From positions 35,704-99,703 of the forward strand of contig JAIQFE010000022.1 of assembly GCA_020073445.1 (NCBI GenBank): a stretch of DNA of 64,000 bases, in the 5' to 3' direction. Positions 19,909-27,693 of this stretch are shown here, piece by piece. The stretch is from Terriglobia bacterium. GTDB taxonomy: Bacteria > Acidobacteriota > Terriglobia > Bryobacterales > Bryobacteraceae. The first letter of the stretch is position 1, and each line of letters opens with the position of its first letter. The notes beneath the pieces were generated by a model. It was not told the origin of the DNA, did not search any database, and was given only the letters and a program-made list of their open reading frames with translations. Made by a program: the position numbers and the translations under genes.

Positions 19909-20562
19909 TTGGATAACACCGCGGCTCAAACGATAAACTTGCTGCTCCTGGACGATCACGAAATGTTTCGCCAGGGATTGGCACGGGTGCTGGAGAAAGA
20001 ACCCGGGCTTAGGGTCGTCGCGCAGTGTTCTTCTTCCGCTCAGGCTTTGGGTGCTCTCAAGAAGAGCGGTGCCAGCATGGTCTTGCTCGATGTGGATCTG
20101 GGACCCGAGCGGGCCTTGGACTTCGTCACCCATGCGAAAAAGAACGGTTTTGAAGGGCAGATTCTCGTGGTCACGGCCGGGATCAGCGGTCCGCAGGCCG
20201 TTCAGCTGGTGCAGGCGGGCGTGGCGGGAATCCTGCACAAGCAGCATTCCACGGAGGCGCTTTGCGACGCCATCCGCCAAGTGGCCGCGGGGGAAGTTTG
20301 TATCGGAAAGGACTATCTCAGTTCGTTGTTTAGGTCGGTAGATCAGACCAAACCGCAAACCCAACCACGACTCACCGACCGTGACAAGACCGTGCTTCGA
20401 TTCATCTTTCATGGGTTGACCAACAAGGACATCGCCGCCCAGCTGGATATTTCGGAAGGAGCCGTGAAGGCTTCGCTCCGGCAGTTGTTCGATAAGCTCG
20501 GCGTCCGGACGCGGGCGCAGCTGGTAAAGGTTGCCCTGGAGCAGTATAAGGAACAGCTCTGA
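19909..20562 (+). CDS. NarL/LuxR-family response regulator
   Basis: A 217-aa regulator. The receiver domain has LLLDDHEMFRQGL and the phospho-acceptor in VLLDVDLG. The C-terminal HTH of LuxR/NarL type reads LTDRDKTVLRFIFHGLTNK followed by DIAAQLDISEGAVK. The start is TTG with GAAGGGAG about 8 nt upstream. It forms a two-gene operon with the PAS kinase. The target genes are unknown. The flanking amtB and glsA genes are the obvious candidates. Confidence 0.9.
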   Translation: MDNTAAQTINLLLLDDHEMFRQGLARVLEKEPGLRVVAQCSSSAQALGALKKSGASMVLLDVDLGPERALDFVTHAKKNGFEGQILVVTAGISGPQAVQLVQAGVAGILHKQHSTEALCDAIRQVAAGEVCIGKDYLSSLFRSVDQTKPQTQPRLTDRDKTVLRFIFHGLTNKDIAAQLDISEGAVKASLRQLFDKLGVRTRAQLVKVALEQYKEQL

Positions 20563-20726
20563 GAGCTACTACTTCCCAGTCATAGAAGAATACTTGAGCG
20601 ACAATCCAAACTTTTGATTGGACGCGACTTAGGATTCCGGATAGACTGGCATTCTCGGCGAGCCATCCCGTCTAGTTGCAGGCAGAGTTATGCTTGTGCG
20701 CCAACTCGCTGGAGTGAGCGCACTGT

Positions 20727-21707
20727 ATGACCACTACCACGACAACTCACATTCAAGAGACCCTTCAGAACGTCTACGACAAATTCAAGGACGTTCGCGA
20801 TGGCGAGGTCGCCAGCTACATTCCCGAGCTGGCCAAGGCCAAGCCCGACGACTTTGGCATCAGCCTGACGACTGTGGATGGCCAGGTGTTTTCGGTTGGA
20901 GACTTCGAAAAGGAGTTCACTATCCAATCGATCTGCAAGCCCTTCGCGTTCCTGATGGCCCTGGAGGAATTCGGCCGCGACGCGGTGCTCGAAAAGGTGT
21001 GCGTCGAACCGAGCGGAGACGCCTTCAACTCGATCGAGCTGGAGCCCAAGACGATGCGCCCGTTCAACCCGATGATCAACGCGGGAGCGATCGCGATCGC
21101 ATCCATGATCAAGAAGTCTTCGCGCGACTGCGGTGTCCAGTATTTTGTGGACAAGATGGGGCTGGCGGCGGGGCGCAAGCTGGATATCGACCAGGCGGTG
21201 CTGGTATCGGAGACAGAAACGGGGAATCGCAACCGGGCGATCGCGTATCTCATGCTGAACTGCGGCATTATCGATGCGGCCGTGGACCACGCGCTGCACC
21301 AGTATTTCGCACAATGCTCGCTCAAGGTGAATTGTCAGGATCTCGCGATGATGTCGGCGACATTGGCCAATATGGGGATCAACCCGGTGACCAAGCAGCA
21401 GGTCTTCGGATTGGAGTACGTCAAAGACGTGCTGGCGGTGATGTTCACGTGCGGACTGTACGACTACGCTGGCGAGTGGGCCTACCGGGTCGGCCTTCCG
21501 GCGAAGAGCGGCGTGGGCGGCGGCATTGTCGCGGTCGTGAATCGCCAATTGGGAATTTCCGTGTACTCGCCGAGGTTGGACGCGAAAGGGAACAGCGTCC
21601 GGGGAATCGCGGTGTGCAAGGAGCTGGCGGCTCACCTGGGGCTGCACGCGTTCGATTTTACGAACGTCGGCTCGAGCTTTATGGAGTGGCTGACGGCGGC
21701 CAAGTAG
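20727..21707 (+). CDS. glsA: Glutaminase
   Basis: A 326-aa serine-dependent glutaminase (beta-lactamase-like fold) that hydrolyses L-glutamine to glutamate and ammonia. The catalytic SxxK motif is in FTIQSICKPF. Other family blocks are NPMINAGAIAIASM, ETGNRNRAIAYLM and PAKSGVGGGIVAVV, the last carrying the conserved SGVGG. Length is close to the family norm of about 310 aa. A 164-bp gap separates it from the upstream two-component genes on the same strand. Confidence 0.95.
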   Translation: MTTTTTTHIQETLQNVYDKFKDVRDGEVASYIPELAKAKPDDFGISLTTVDGQVFSVGDFEKEFTIQSICKPFAFLMALEEFGRDAVLEKVCVEPSGDAFNSIELEPKTMRPFNPMINAGAIAIASMIKKSSRDCGVQYFVDKMGLAAGRKLDIDQAVLVSETETGNRNRAIAYLMLNCGIIDAAVDHALHQYFAQCSLKVNCQDLAMMSATLANMGINPVTKQQVFGLEYVKDVLAVMFTCGLYDYAGEWAYRVGLPAKSGVGGGIVAVVNRQLGISVYSPRLDAKGNSVRGIAVCKELAAHLGLHAFDFTNVGSSFMEWLTAAK

Positions 21708-21752
21708 TAACGCGCAAAACGGAACGCGGCGCGATTGGTTCCTGACTCCCCT

Positions 21753-21768
21753 CGCGGCGCGCGCCGCG
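21753..21768. repeat. Perfect 16-bp GC palindrome downstream of glsA
   Basis: CGCGGCGCGCGCCGCG reads the same on both strands, 46 bp after the glsA stop. It is followed by CCCTTTGCGCTT rather than a T-tract. It could form a hairpin that ends or stabilises the glsA transcript. Confidence 0.35.
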
Positions 21769-21833
21769 CCCTTTGCGCTTCGAACACACCGCTCGCGGAA
21801 GGGCGAAGGGTTATAGTGATCGGGATAGCCCAT

Positions 21834-22616
21834 ATGCCCGCAGAACAACTGACCGAGCCCGAAGTCCCCAATTCGCAGTGGGGGAAAGCCACTGCAAGCC
21901 CCGAGGAAGAGCTCTTCCTGGAAGGTCCCCGCGGCCGGGGATTTGAACTTGTACGAGCGTTCCGCATTTTTCGGGAACTGATCTACGGTTTCCGCTCGCT
22001 GCATTTTGTCGGACCGTGCATTACGGTGTTTGGGTCGGCGCGATTCACGCAAGATCATCCGTATTACGCGCTAACACGGGAGCTCGGAGCGAGAATCGCC
22101 AGGGCGCGGTTTACGGTGATGACCGGCGGGGGACCGGGTTTGATGGAGGCCGCGAATCGTGGCGCGAAAGAAGCCCACGGCGTCTCCGTCGGCTGCAACA
22201 TTGTCCTTCCACAAGAACAAAAGCCCAACCCCTACCTGGACAAGTTTGTGGAGTTCCGATATTTCTTCGTCCGGAAGATGATGCTGGTGAAGTACTCCTA
22301 TGGATTCGTCGCGGTGCCGGGAGGATTTGGGACCATGGACGAACTCTTTGAAGTCGCGACGCTGATCCAGACCGGCAAGATCAAGAACTTTCCCGTGGTC
22401 TTGTTGGGCGTCGACTACTGGTCGCCCTTGATGGCATTCCTACGGCAATCGCTGTTGGCGAATGGGGCCATCTCGGCGCAGGACTTGGATGCAATCCTGT
22501 TGACGGACTCACCGGCGGAAGCGGTCGCGCATATTCAACGATCTGCCACGGAGCAATTCGGGTTGCGCTACGTCCCGCGAAAACCGGCGAAGGTGCTGTT
22601 CGAGCGCGGGGCCTAG
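21834..22616 (+). CDS. LOG-family protein (nucleoside-monophosphate phosphoribohydrolase type)
   Basis: Product of 260 aa from the ATG at 21834. Upstream in-frame codons look non-coding. The Rossmann-like LOG fold shows FGSARF, the nucleotide-binding GGGPGLMEAANRGA and the signature PGGFGTMDELFE. Family members cleave the N-glycosidic bond of nucleoside 5'-monophosphates; they were formerly mis-annotated as lysine decarboxylases and in plants and some bacteria release cytokinins. It has an N-terminal extension of about 50 aa before the core fold. The physiological substrate is unknown. Confidence 0.9.
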   Translation: MPAEQLTEPEVPNSQWGKATASPEEELFLEGPRGRGFELVRAFRIFRELIYGFRSLHFVGPCITVFGSARFTQDHPYYALTRELGARIARARFTVMTGGGPGLMEAANRGAKEAHGVSVGCNIVLPQEQKPNPYLDKFVEFRYFFVRKMMLVKYSYGFVAVPGGFGTMDELFEVATLIQTGKIKNFPVVLLGVDYWSPLMAFLRQSLLANGAISAQDLDAILLTDSPAEAVAHIQRSATEQFGLRYVPRKPAKVLFERGA

Positions 22617-22631
22617 CGGTAGTCTGCGCGA

Positions 22632-23510
22632 CTACCTGGCCGCATCGACGCGTAGGGGGCGATCCAGCTTGAACGTCAAGATCGTCTCGGCGGGTACCTT
22701 GATCGAGCCCTTGGTCACGACCTGTGTGATCGCTCCGGCTCCGGCGCCCGATGCCGCGCCGATTGCCGCACCTTTTCCGCCGCCGGCGATTGCGCCAATG
22801 ATGGCGCCGATGGCCGCTCCGCTTCCGGTGAAGATCGCCGTTCGTTTGTTCGCACCGACACCCTGCTGTCCGCTCTTTTGGATATCCGACGTGCCGATCA
22901 AGTACTCCTGGCCTTCCACGGAGACCGCGCGAAGGTCCAGAACCAGGTCCGATTCGCCGACAAACCGTCCACCCTTCGAACTCGACTTGATCACGATCTT
23001 GGCGTTTGACCCCTCGGGTATCACCACTGCTCCATCCGCATCGAGCACGTCTTTAGTGACCTCGCCCGCGTAGGTTTGCCCTTCTGCGCCTTTACCAGAG
23101 TCAATGGTCTCCTCGGCGCGGACCGAGATTTCCGTTCCAACCGGAAGCAGATAGGTCTTGGTGCTGACCACCGACTGGGGCGGATGGTAGTGCTCCCTGT
23201 GTGCTGCTTGAGACTGGGTCGCTTGTTTTGTTGCAGCGGGTTCGACGGGACTGGTCTGATCGGGAGTTGCGGCCGGCGGGGCTTGCGGCGTATCGTCGTA
23301 CTCGATCGACTTCACCTGACTCATCGCGATCGTCCGGGAGGAGTTGTCATCCCCCGCGATCGTGATCTCGGATGGCGAGTTTGCAACCACGCTCCCGGTG
23401 AAGGTGGAACCGTCACGCAGGTTCACCCTGGCGTGCGGACGATCCGCCTGCTTGGTTGCACACGAACACAAAAAGAGAAAAGGTACTACCAGTGCTGCCG
23501 ATATTCGCAT
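22632..23510 (-). CDS. Putative lipoprotein with a glycine-zipper segment
   Basis: A 292-aa exported protein. The N-terminus MRISAALVVPFLFLCSCA looks like a lipoprotein signal with Cys at about residue 17, although the lipobox is not ideal. After it comes an Sm-like short beta region (VNLRDGSTFTGSVV) and a Pro/Gln-rich linker. A beta-rich domain (about 120-215) follows, then a Gly/Ala-rich stretch GAAIGAIIGAIAGGGKG of the glycine-zipper type, and a beta-strand end (TILTFKLDRPL). It is likely an envelope-associated protein of unknown role. A Shine-Dalgarno (GGAG) precedes the ATG. It converges with the LOG gene. Confidence 0.7.
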   Translation of the reverse strand: MRISAALVVPFLFLCSCATKQADRPHARVNLRDGSTFTGSVVANSPSEITIAGDDNSSRTIAMSQVKSIEYDDTPQAPPAATPDQTSPVEPAATKQATQSQAAHREHYHPPQSVVSTKTYLLPVGTEISVRAEETIDSGKGAEGQTYAGEVTKDVLDADGAVVIPEGSNAKIVIKSSSKGGRFVGESDLVLDLRAVSVEGQEYLIGTSDIQKSGQQGVGANKRTAIFTGSGAAIGAIIGAIAGGGKGAAIGAASGAGAGAITQVVTKGSIKVPAETILTFKLDRPLRVDAAR

Positions 23511-23520
23511 GAGTCTCCGA

Positions 23521-24843
23521 TTAATTCTTTGGTTCCTTCACGCTCGCCGTATCCGCAGGACGCTGGCGAAGGTTTTCCTTCTTGACCAGCGTCTTGGGGT
23601 CCGTGCGGCGTGGGACGAGCAAAGAAATCCCGCCGCCGAACATTTCTTCCCAGATCTGCTGGCCCCAGCGGACCGTCGCCGTCGGGTCGGGATTGTTCGG
23701 GTTGTTCGCGGAATTATCCCAGTGGCCGTCCATCTCTAGACGGGTGCCCGCTGGGAGATCGAGCATCTTCTCGAAACGATATCCGGGCTGATACGCGTAA
23801 TCGTATTTGGGCACGTTAAGAATAATCTGCGTTTCCCCTGTTGGATACACCAGGCGATACGTAAAATCCTTGCCGCGCAGATGCATGTGCGGATTGAGCG
23901 AGGCCAGCTTCACGGGAGCTGCGAACGTCACCGAACCGTGTCCAGGCGAATTTGCATCGCCCGGGAGAATCTTGAGATTCCCCGCGCTGGTGCTGCCATC
24001 ATCGCCGGCCAGGACGCTGACGAGCTGGTTCTTCGGCTCGGCGCTGGCGAGCTCTAAGCCCAGTTTGGATTGATCGGACGTTTCGGTCCCATTGGACGTG
24101 TAATGCATGTTGAAGATCAGGTACGATCCAGCCGGAACCAGGATCGCGGCATCGTAATCGTCGAAGCGCCGCGCGGGCGCACCCGGGCCGAGCGCGACTA
24201 ACGCTTGAGCCGCGAGACCCCTTGGAAGCGTGACCGGTTCACCGGTGGCGAGCGCTTTCAGAGCTTCCGTGTCGGGCCCCGGAGGCACGAACGTGATGGT
24301 GGCGTGATGGACCACGGAACGCGCGCCTGGACGAATTTCGCCGGCGGCGACCCAGGTGTCCTTGGTGAAGTTTGTCGGCACCACGAAATCGAGCCAGGGA
24401 ATGACGGCCTTGGCGGGAACGACGTAGGGCTTGGGCAGCGGAATGACCAGATCCGGCCGGATGTTCCAGCCGTCGCGCCACTGGACAGGAGCAGGCTTAT
24501 CCTTCGCGTCGCCCTCGGGAGCGCCCGCGTCGACCCAGGCTGCGATGGTGCGTACGTCGGCTTCAGAGAGCCGCGGGTCGTTCAGGAAATGGCCGTACTT
24601 CGGATCGGCGAACCAGGGCGGCATCTTGCGGGAGACGACAGCGGCCTTCATGGCTTTCGCCCAAGGCCGAGTGCTTTCGTAGGTCAGCATGGAGAAGGGA
24701 GCGGCTTCCCCGGGCCGGTGGCAGACCTGGCAGTTCTTTTGCAGGATCGGCAGCACGTCTTTGTTAAAGGTCGCCGAGCCGGTGGCGCCTTGAACGCCGG
24801 CCGCGAAAACAGCCATCGCGATCACGCAGAGTAGAGAGCGCAT
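23521..24843 (-). CDS. Secreted cytochrome c / copper type II monooxygenase-like protein, copy 1
   Basis: A 440-aa protein with a signal peptide (about 1-19), an N-terminal cytochrome c-like domain with one haem site (CQVCH, near residue 38) and the PPWFADP and AWVDAGAPEG blocks. A large C-terminal region resembles the two-domain copper type II ascorbate-dependent monooxygenase fold. Possible copper ligands are VHHATI, FNMHYTSNG, NPHMHLRGK and DGHWDNSANN. This architecture is frequent in Acidobacteriota, and the substrate is unknown. A paralogue with the same layout is at 36856. It lies 10 bp upstream of the lipoprotein gene on the same strand. Confidence 0.8.
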   Translation of the reverse strand: MRSLLCVIAMAVFAAGVQGATGSATFNKDVLPILQKNCQVCHRPGEAAPFSMLTYESTRPWAKAMKAAVVSRKMPPWFADPKYGHFLNDPRLSEADVRTIAAWVDAGAPEGDAKDKPAPVQWRDGWNIRPDLVIPLPKPYVVPAKAVIPWLDFVVPTNFTKDTWVAAGEIRPGARSVVHHATITFVPPGPDTEALKALATGEPVTLPRGLAAQALVALGPGAPARRFDDYDAAILVPAGSYLIFNMHYTSNGTETSDQSKLGLELASAEPKNQLVSVLAGDDGSTSAGNLKILPGDANSPGHGSVTFAAPVKLASLNPHMHLRGKDFTYRLVYPTGETQIILNVPKYDYAYQPGYRFEKMLDLPAGTRLEMDGHWDNSANNPNNPDPTATVRWGQQIWEEMFGGGISLLVPRRTDPKTLVKKENLRQRPADTASVKEPKN

Positions 24844-24886
24844 TCACGGGGAATCATCGCACAAGGTGCACTGGCGCGCCAGGGGG

Positions 24887-24892
24887 GACAAT
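24887..24892 (+). promoter_or_regulatory. -10-like box, 6 nt before a start codon
   Basis: GACAAT is followed by exactly 6 nt (GGGGCC) and the ATG of the PAP2 gene. A run of G (24882-24887) just upstream could also serve as a weak ribosome binding site, so leaderless initiation is only one reading. Confidence 0.35.
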
Positions 24893-24898
24893 GGGGCC

Positions 24899-25651
24899 AT
24901 GAGACAGCCCACGTCAAAGTCGCCAAGGGGCCGCGGATTTCACCCGTTAACGTGGCTGGGTGGCCACGAGATGGCCGTCTTGCTGGCGCTGGCAGGTATC
25001 GTGGCAGGTGTTTGGGGATTTGCGCTTCTTGCCGACGAAGTTCTGGAGGGTGGGACGCAGGCTTTCGATCAGAGATTGCTGCTGGCCTTTCGCCACGGAC
25101 CTGCCAATACTCTGCTGGGTCCGCCGTTTGTGCAGGAAGCCGCGCGCGACATCACTTCATTGGGTGGCACGGCGGTGCTGACGATCGTCATCGTGATTGC
25201 AGCCGGGTTTCTGGCACTCGACGGAAAGAAGCACATGGCGCTGTTCGTCTTGGCTGCGATACTGGGCGGCGTGGGCGCGGGGACCATTCTCAAAGATGGG
25301 TTCGATCGTCCTCGGCCGGAATTGGTTCCGCACTCGGACTCCGCCTCGGGTGCGAGCTTTCCCAGCGGGCACTCCATGATGTCTGCCGTGACGTATTTGA
25401 CGTTGGGGGCTCTGCTTGCGCGGTCGCAAGAACGGAAACGTGTCAAGGCGTATTTTCTCCTGGTGGCGATGTCTCTGAGTTTCGCGGTCGGGGTGACCCG
25501 CGTGTATCTGGGAGTACATTGGCCAACCGATGTTCTGGCTGGATGGACGGCGGGCGCTATCTGGGCGCTACTTTGCTGGCTGGCGGCCCGCTGGCTTCAA
25601 TCGCGGCACACGCTGGAACTCGAGACGGAGCACTCGCAGGCCACGGACTGA
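24899..25651 (+). CDS. PAP2-family membrane phosphatase
   Basis: A 250-aa integral membrane protein with about five or six hydrophobic segments and the three PAP2 phosphatase motifs: KDGFDRPRP (near residue 130), PSGHSMMSA (near 160) and [16 protein letters not shown] (near 210) with its catalytic His and Asp. Such enzymes dephosphorylate lipid phosphates such as undecaprenyl diphosphate or phosphatidic acid at the outer face of the membrane. I chose the ATG at 24899. An in-frame ATG at 24866 would add 11 residues. Confidence 0.88.
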   Translation: MRQPTSKSPRGRGFHPLTWLGGHEMAVLLALAGIVAGVWGFALLADEVLEGGTQAFDQRLLLAFRHGPANTLLGPPFVQEAARDITSLGGTAVLTIVIVIAAGFLALDGKKHMALFVLAAILGGVGAGTILKDGFDRPRPELVPHSDSASGASFPSGHSMMSAVTYLTLGALLARSQERKRVKAYFLLVAMSLSFAVGVTRVYLGVHWPTDVLAGWTAGAIWALLCWLAARWLQSRHTLELETEHSQATD

Positions 25652-25658
25652 AGGCCTG
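25637..25658. repeat. Hairpin spanning the PAP2 stop codon
   Basis: CAGGCC (25637-25642) and GGCCTG (25653-25658) form a 6-bp inverted repeat with a 10-nt loop covering the PAP2 TGA. It resembles a decayed copy of the CAGGC/GCCTG palindromes seen elsewhere in the window. There is no T-tract. Confidence 0.3.
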
Positions 25659-25673
25659 TGGCACACTGACTTC

Positions 25674-26918
25674 ATGCGCATCAGCGATATCCGCGCAACT
25701 ACTGTAACCGTTCCGCTGGAAGCGCCGTTGCGCCACGCGAACGGCTGCCACTGGGGCAGATTCGTGCGGACCATCGTCGAGGTCGAGACCGACAACGGCC
25801 TGATCGGCTTGGGCGAGATGGGCGGCGGCGGGGAATCGGCCGAGGCTGTATTTCGCGCGATGAAGCAATACCTGATTGGACACGATCCGGCGCGACGCGA
25901 GGAGATGCGATTCCTGATCGCGAATCCTACGGCGTCGCTGTACAACAACCGGACGCAAGTGCTCGCGGCTCTGGAGTTCGCCTGTCTGGATATTCTCGGG
26001 CAGGCATGGGGCGTTCCGGTGTGCGATATCCTGGGCGGCCGGCTGCGCGACCGCGTTCCGTTTGCGTCGTATTGCTTCTTCCGCTATCCCGATCCGCGCA
26101 CGGGCTCGGGCGAGGTTCGCACCATCGAGCAGCTGGTGGAGCACACCTGCGAATTGAAGCGTCGCTTTGGATTTACTACGCACAAGCTCAAAGGCGGGGT
26201 GTTCCATCCCGACTATGAGCTGGAAGCGTATCGTGCTCTTGCCGACGCTTTCCCGGAAGATAGGTTGCGTTTCGATCCGAACGGCGTTTGGTCCACGGAG
26301 CAGGCCATCCGCTTCGGCCAGGCGATCGAAAACCTGCGCAACGATTATCTGGAAGATCCCGTGTTCGGCATGAACGGTATGCGCCGCACGCGCGAAAAGG
26401 TGCGGGTCCCGCTGGCGACGAACACGGTGGTGGTGAACTTCGAGCAGCTAGCCGTCAACGTGCTCAATACCGCGGTGGACGTGATCCTGCTCGATACGAC
26501 GTTCTGGGGCGGCATCCAGGCTTGCGTGAAAGCCGCGGGAATTTGCGAGACCTTTCAGCTCGGCGTGGCCGTACATTCGTCGGGCGAACTGGGCATTCAG
26601 CTTGCGACGATGCTGCACCTGGGAGCCGTTATCCCGAATCTCTCCTTCGCGGTCGACGCGCACTATCATCATTTGACAGACGACGTGATTCAGGGCGGCC
26701 TCATGTCGTACAAGAACGGGACCATCGGTGTCCCTAATGGGCCGGGTCTCGGCGTGAAGCTCGATCGCGAGAAACTCGGCCAGTACAACGAGCTGTACAG
26801 GCGCTTGGGAAACTATCCGTATGATCAGGATCCGGCGCGGCCCGGGTGGACGCCCATTATTCCGAACGACCGGTGGGCCGATCCGAAGGATGATCGTCGC
26901 GTGGAGATTCCTTATTAA
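25674..26918 (+). CDS. Enolase-superfamily dehydratase, glucarate dehydratase-like
   Basis: A 414-aa protein from the ATG at 25674. It has the mandelate-racemase/enolase build: N-terminal capping domain, then a barrel. The catalytic Lys motif is THKLKGG. Metal ligands are in FDPNGVW and YLEDPVFG, and the glucarate-type ATNTVVVNF is present. A late LLDTTFWGG and [10 protein letters not shown] carry the conserved Asp and His. It most likely dehydrates glucarate or a related acid sugar to a 2-keto-3-deoxy product. It is the first gene of a three-gene operon with an SDR and an alpha-glucuronidase, consistent with uronate use. CACACT lies 6 nt before the ATG and there is no Shine-Dalgarno. Confidence 0.85.
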   Translation: MRISDIRATTVTVPLEAPLRHANGCHWGRFVRTIVEVETDNGLIGLGEMGGGGESAEAVFRAMKQYLIGHDPARREEMRFLIANPTASLYNNRTQVLAALEFACLDILGQAWGVPVCDILGGRLRDRVPFASYCFFRYPDPRTGSGEVRTIEQLVEHTCELKRRFGFTTHKLKGGVFHPDYELEAYRALADAFPEDRLRFDPNGVWSTEQAIRFGQAIENLRNDYLEDPVFGMNGMRRTREKVRVPLATNTVVVNFEQLAVNVLNTAVDVILLDTTFWGGIQACVKAAGICETFQLGVAVHSSGELGIQLATMLHLGAVIPNLSFAVDAHYHHLTDDVIQGGLMSYKNGTIGVPNGPGLGVKLDREKLGQYNELYRRLGNYPYDQDPARPGWTPIIPNDRWADPKDDRRVEIPY

Positions 26919-26919
26919 T

Positions 26920-27693
26920 ATGCCGAACCTGTTTGATCTGAGTGGCCGCGTGGCGGTGGTGGTGGGTGCGACGTCGGGACTGGGCCGCGCTATTGCGATT
27001 GGTTTAGCTCAGCACGGTGCGCATGTCGTTCCCAGCGGCCGCCGGAAGGAACTGGTCGAGAGCGCGTGCGAGGAAATCAAGGCGATGGGCCGCAGGACCC
27101 TGGTTCATCCGGCAAACGTGCATGATCGGCACTCAGTCGATGCGCTGCGCGACACCGTGCTGAAGCACCTGGGACGGGTCGACATCCTGGTGAACGCTGC
27201 GGGGAATGTGATCCGCCAGCCGACCATAGAAGTGTCGGAAGAGCAATGGACATCGGTGCTGGATACCCATCTGAACGGTGCGTTACGGGCGTGCCAGAGT
27301 TTCTATGATGCGCTCAAGGCGAGCGGCCGCGGGCGGATTATCAACATCGCGTCCTTGAGTTCCTTCACGGCGTTTTACCAAGTGGCCGCTTATTCCGCGG
27401 CGAAAACCGCCGTCGTTTCGCTGACGCGGACGCTGGCTTGCGAGTGGGCGAAGGACGGGATTCGCGTGAATGCCATCGCTCCGGGCGTGTTTCCCACCGA
27501 CTTGAATCGCTCGACGATTATGGGCACGCCGCGAGGCCAAGAGCTTCTCATGCGGACTCCCATGGGACGATTTGGCCAACCGGAAGAGCTAGTCGGGGCG
27601 GCCGTGCTGCTGGCATCGGATGGCGCGAGTTTCATAACCGGTCAATGCCTTGCAGTGGATGGAGGTTATCTTGCGTTGGGCGTTGGTTCTTAG
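26920..27693 (+). CDS. Short-chain dehydrogenase (sugar-acid type)
   Basis: A 257-aa classical SDR. The cofactor motif is VVGATSGLGRAIA, followed by VNAAGNVIRQP, the Ser in NIASLSSFTAF and the catalytic YSAAK. The C-terminal block GQCLAVDGGY is typical. Similarity of pattern to gluconate 5-dehydrogenase and 2-deoxy-gluconate dehydrogenase (KduD/IdnO group), together with the neighbouring dehydratase and alpha-glucuronidase, suggests it oxidises or reduces a hexonate or uronate intermediate. The ATG comes 1 nt after the upstream stop, and the end overlaps the next gene. Confidence 0.86.
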   Translation: MPNLFDLSGRVAVVVGATSGLGRAIAIGLAQHGAHVVPSGRRKELVESACEEIKAMGRRTLVHPANVHDRHSVDALRDTVLKHLGRVDILVNAAGNVIRQPTIEVSEEQWTSVLDTHLNGALRACQSFYDALKASGRGRIINIASLSSFTAFYQVAAYSAAKTAVVSLTRTLACEWAKDGIRVNAIAPGVFPTDLNRSTIMGTPRGQELLMRTPMGRFGQPEELVGAAVLLASDGASFITGQCLAVDGGYLALGVGS

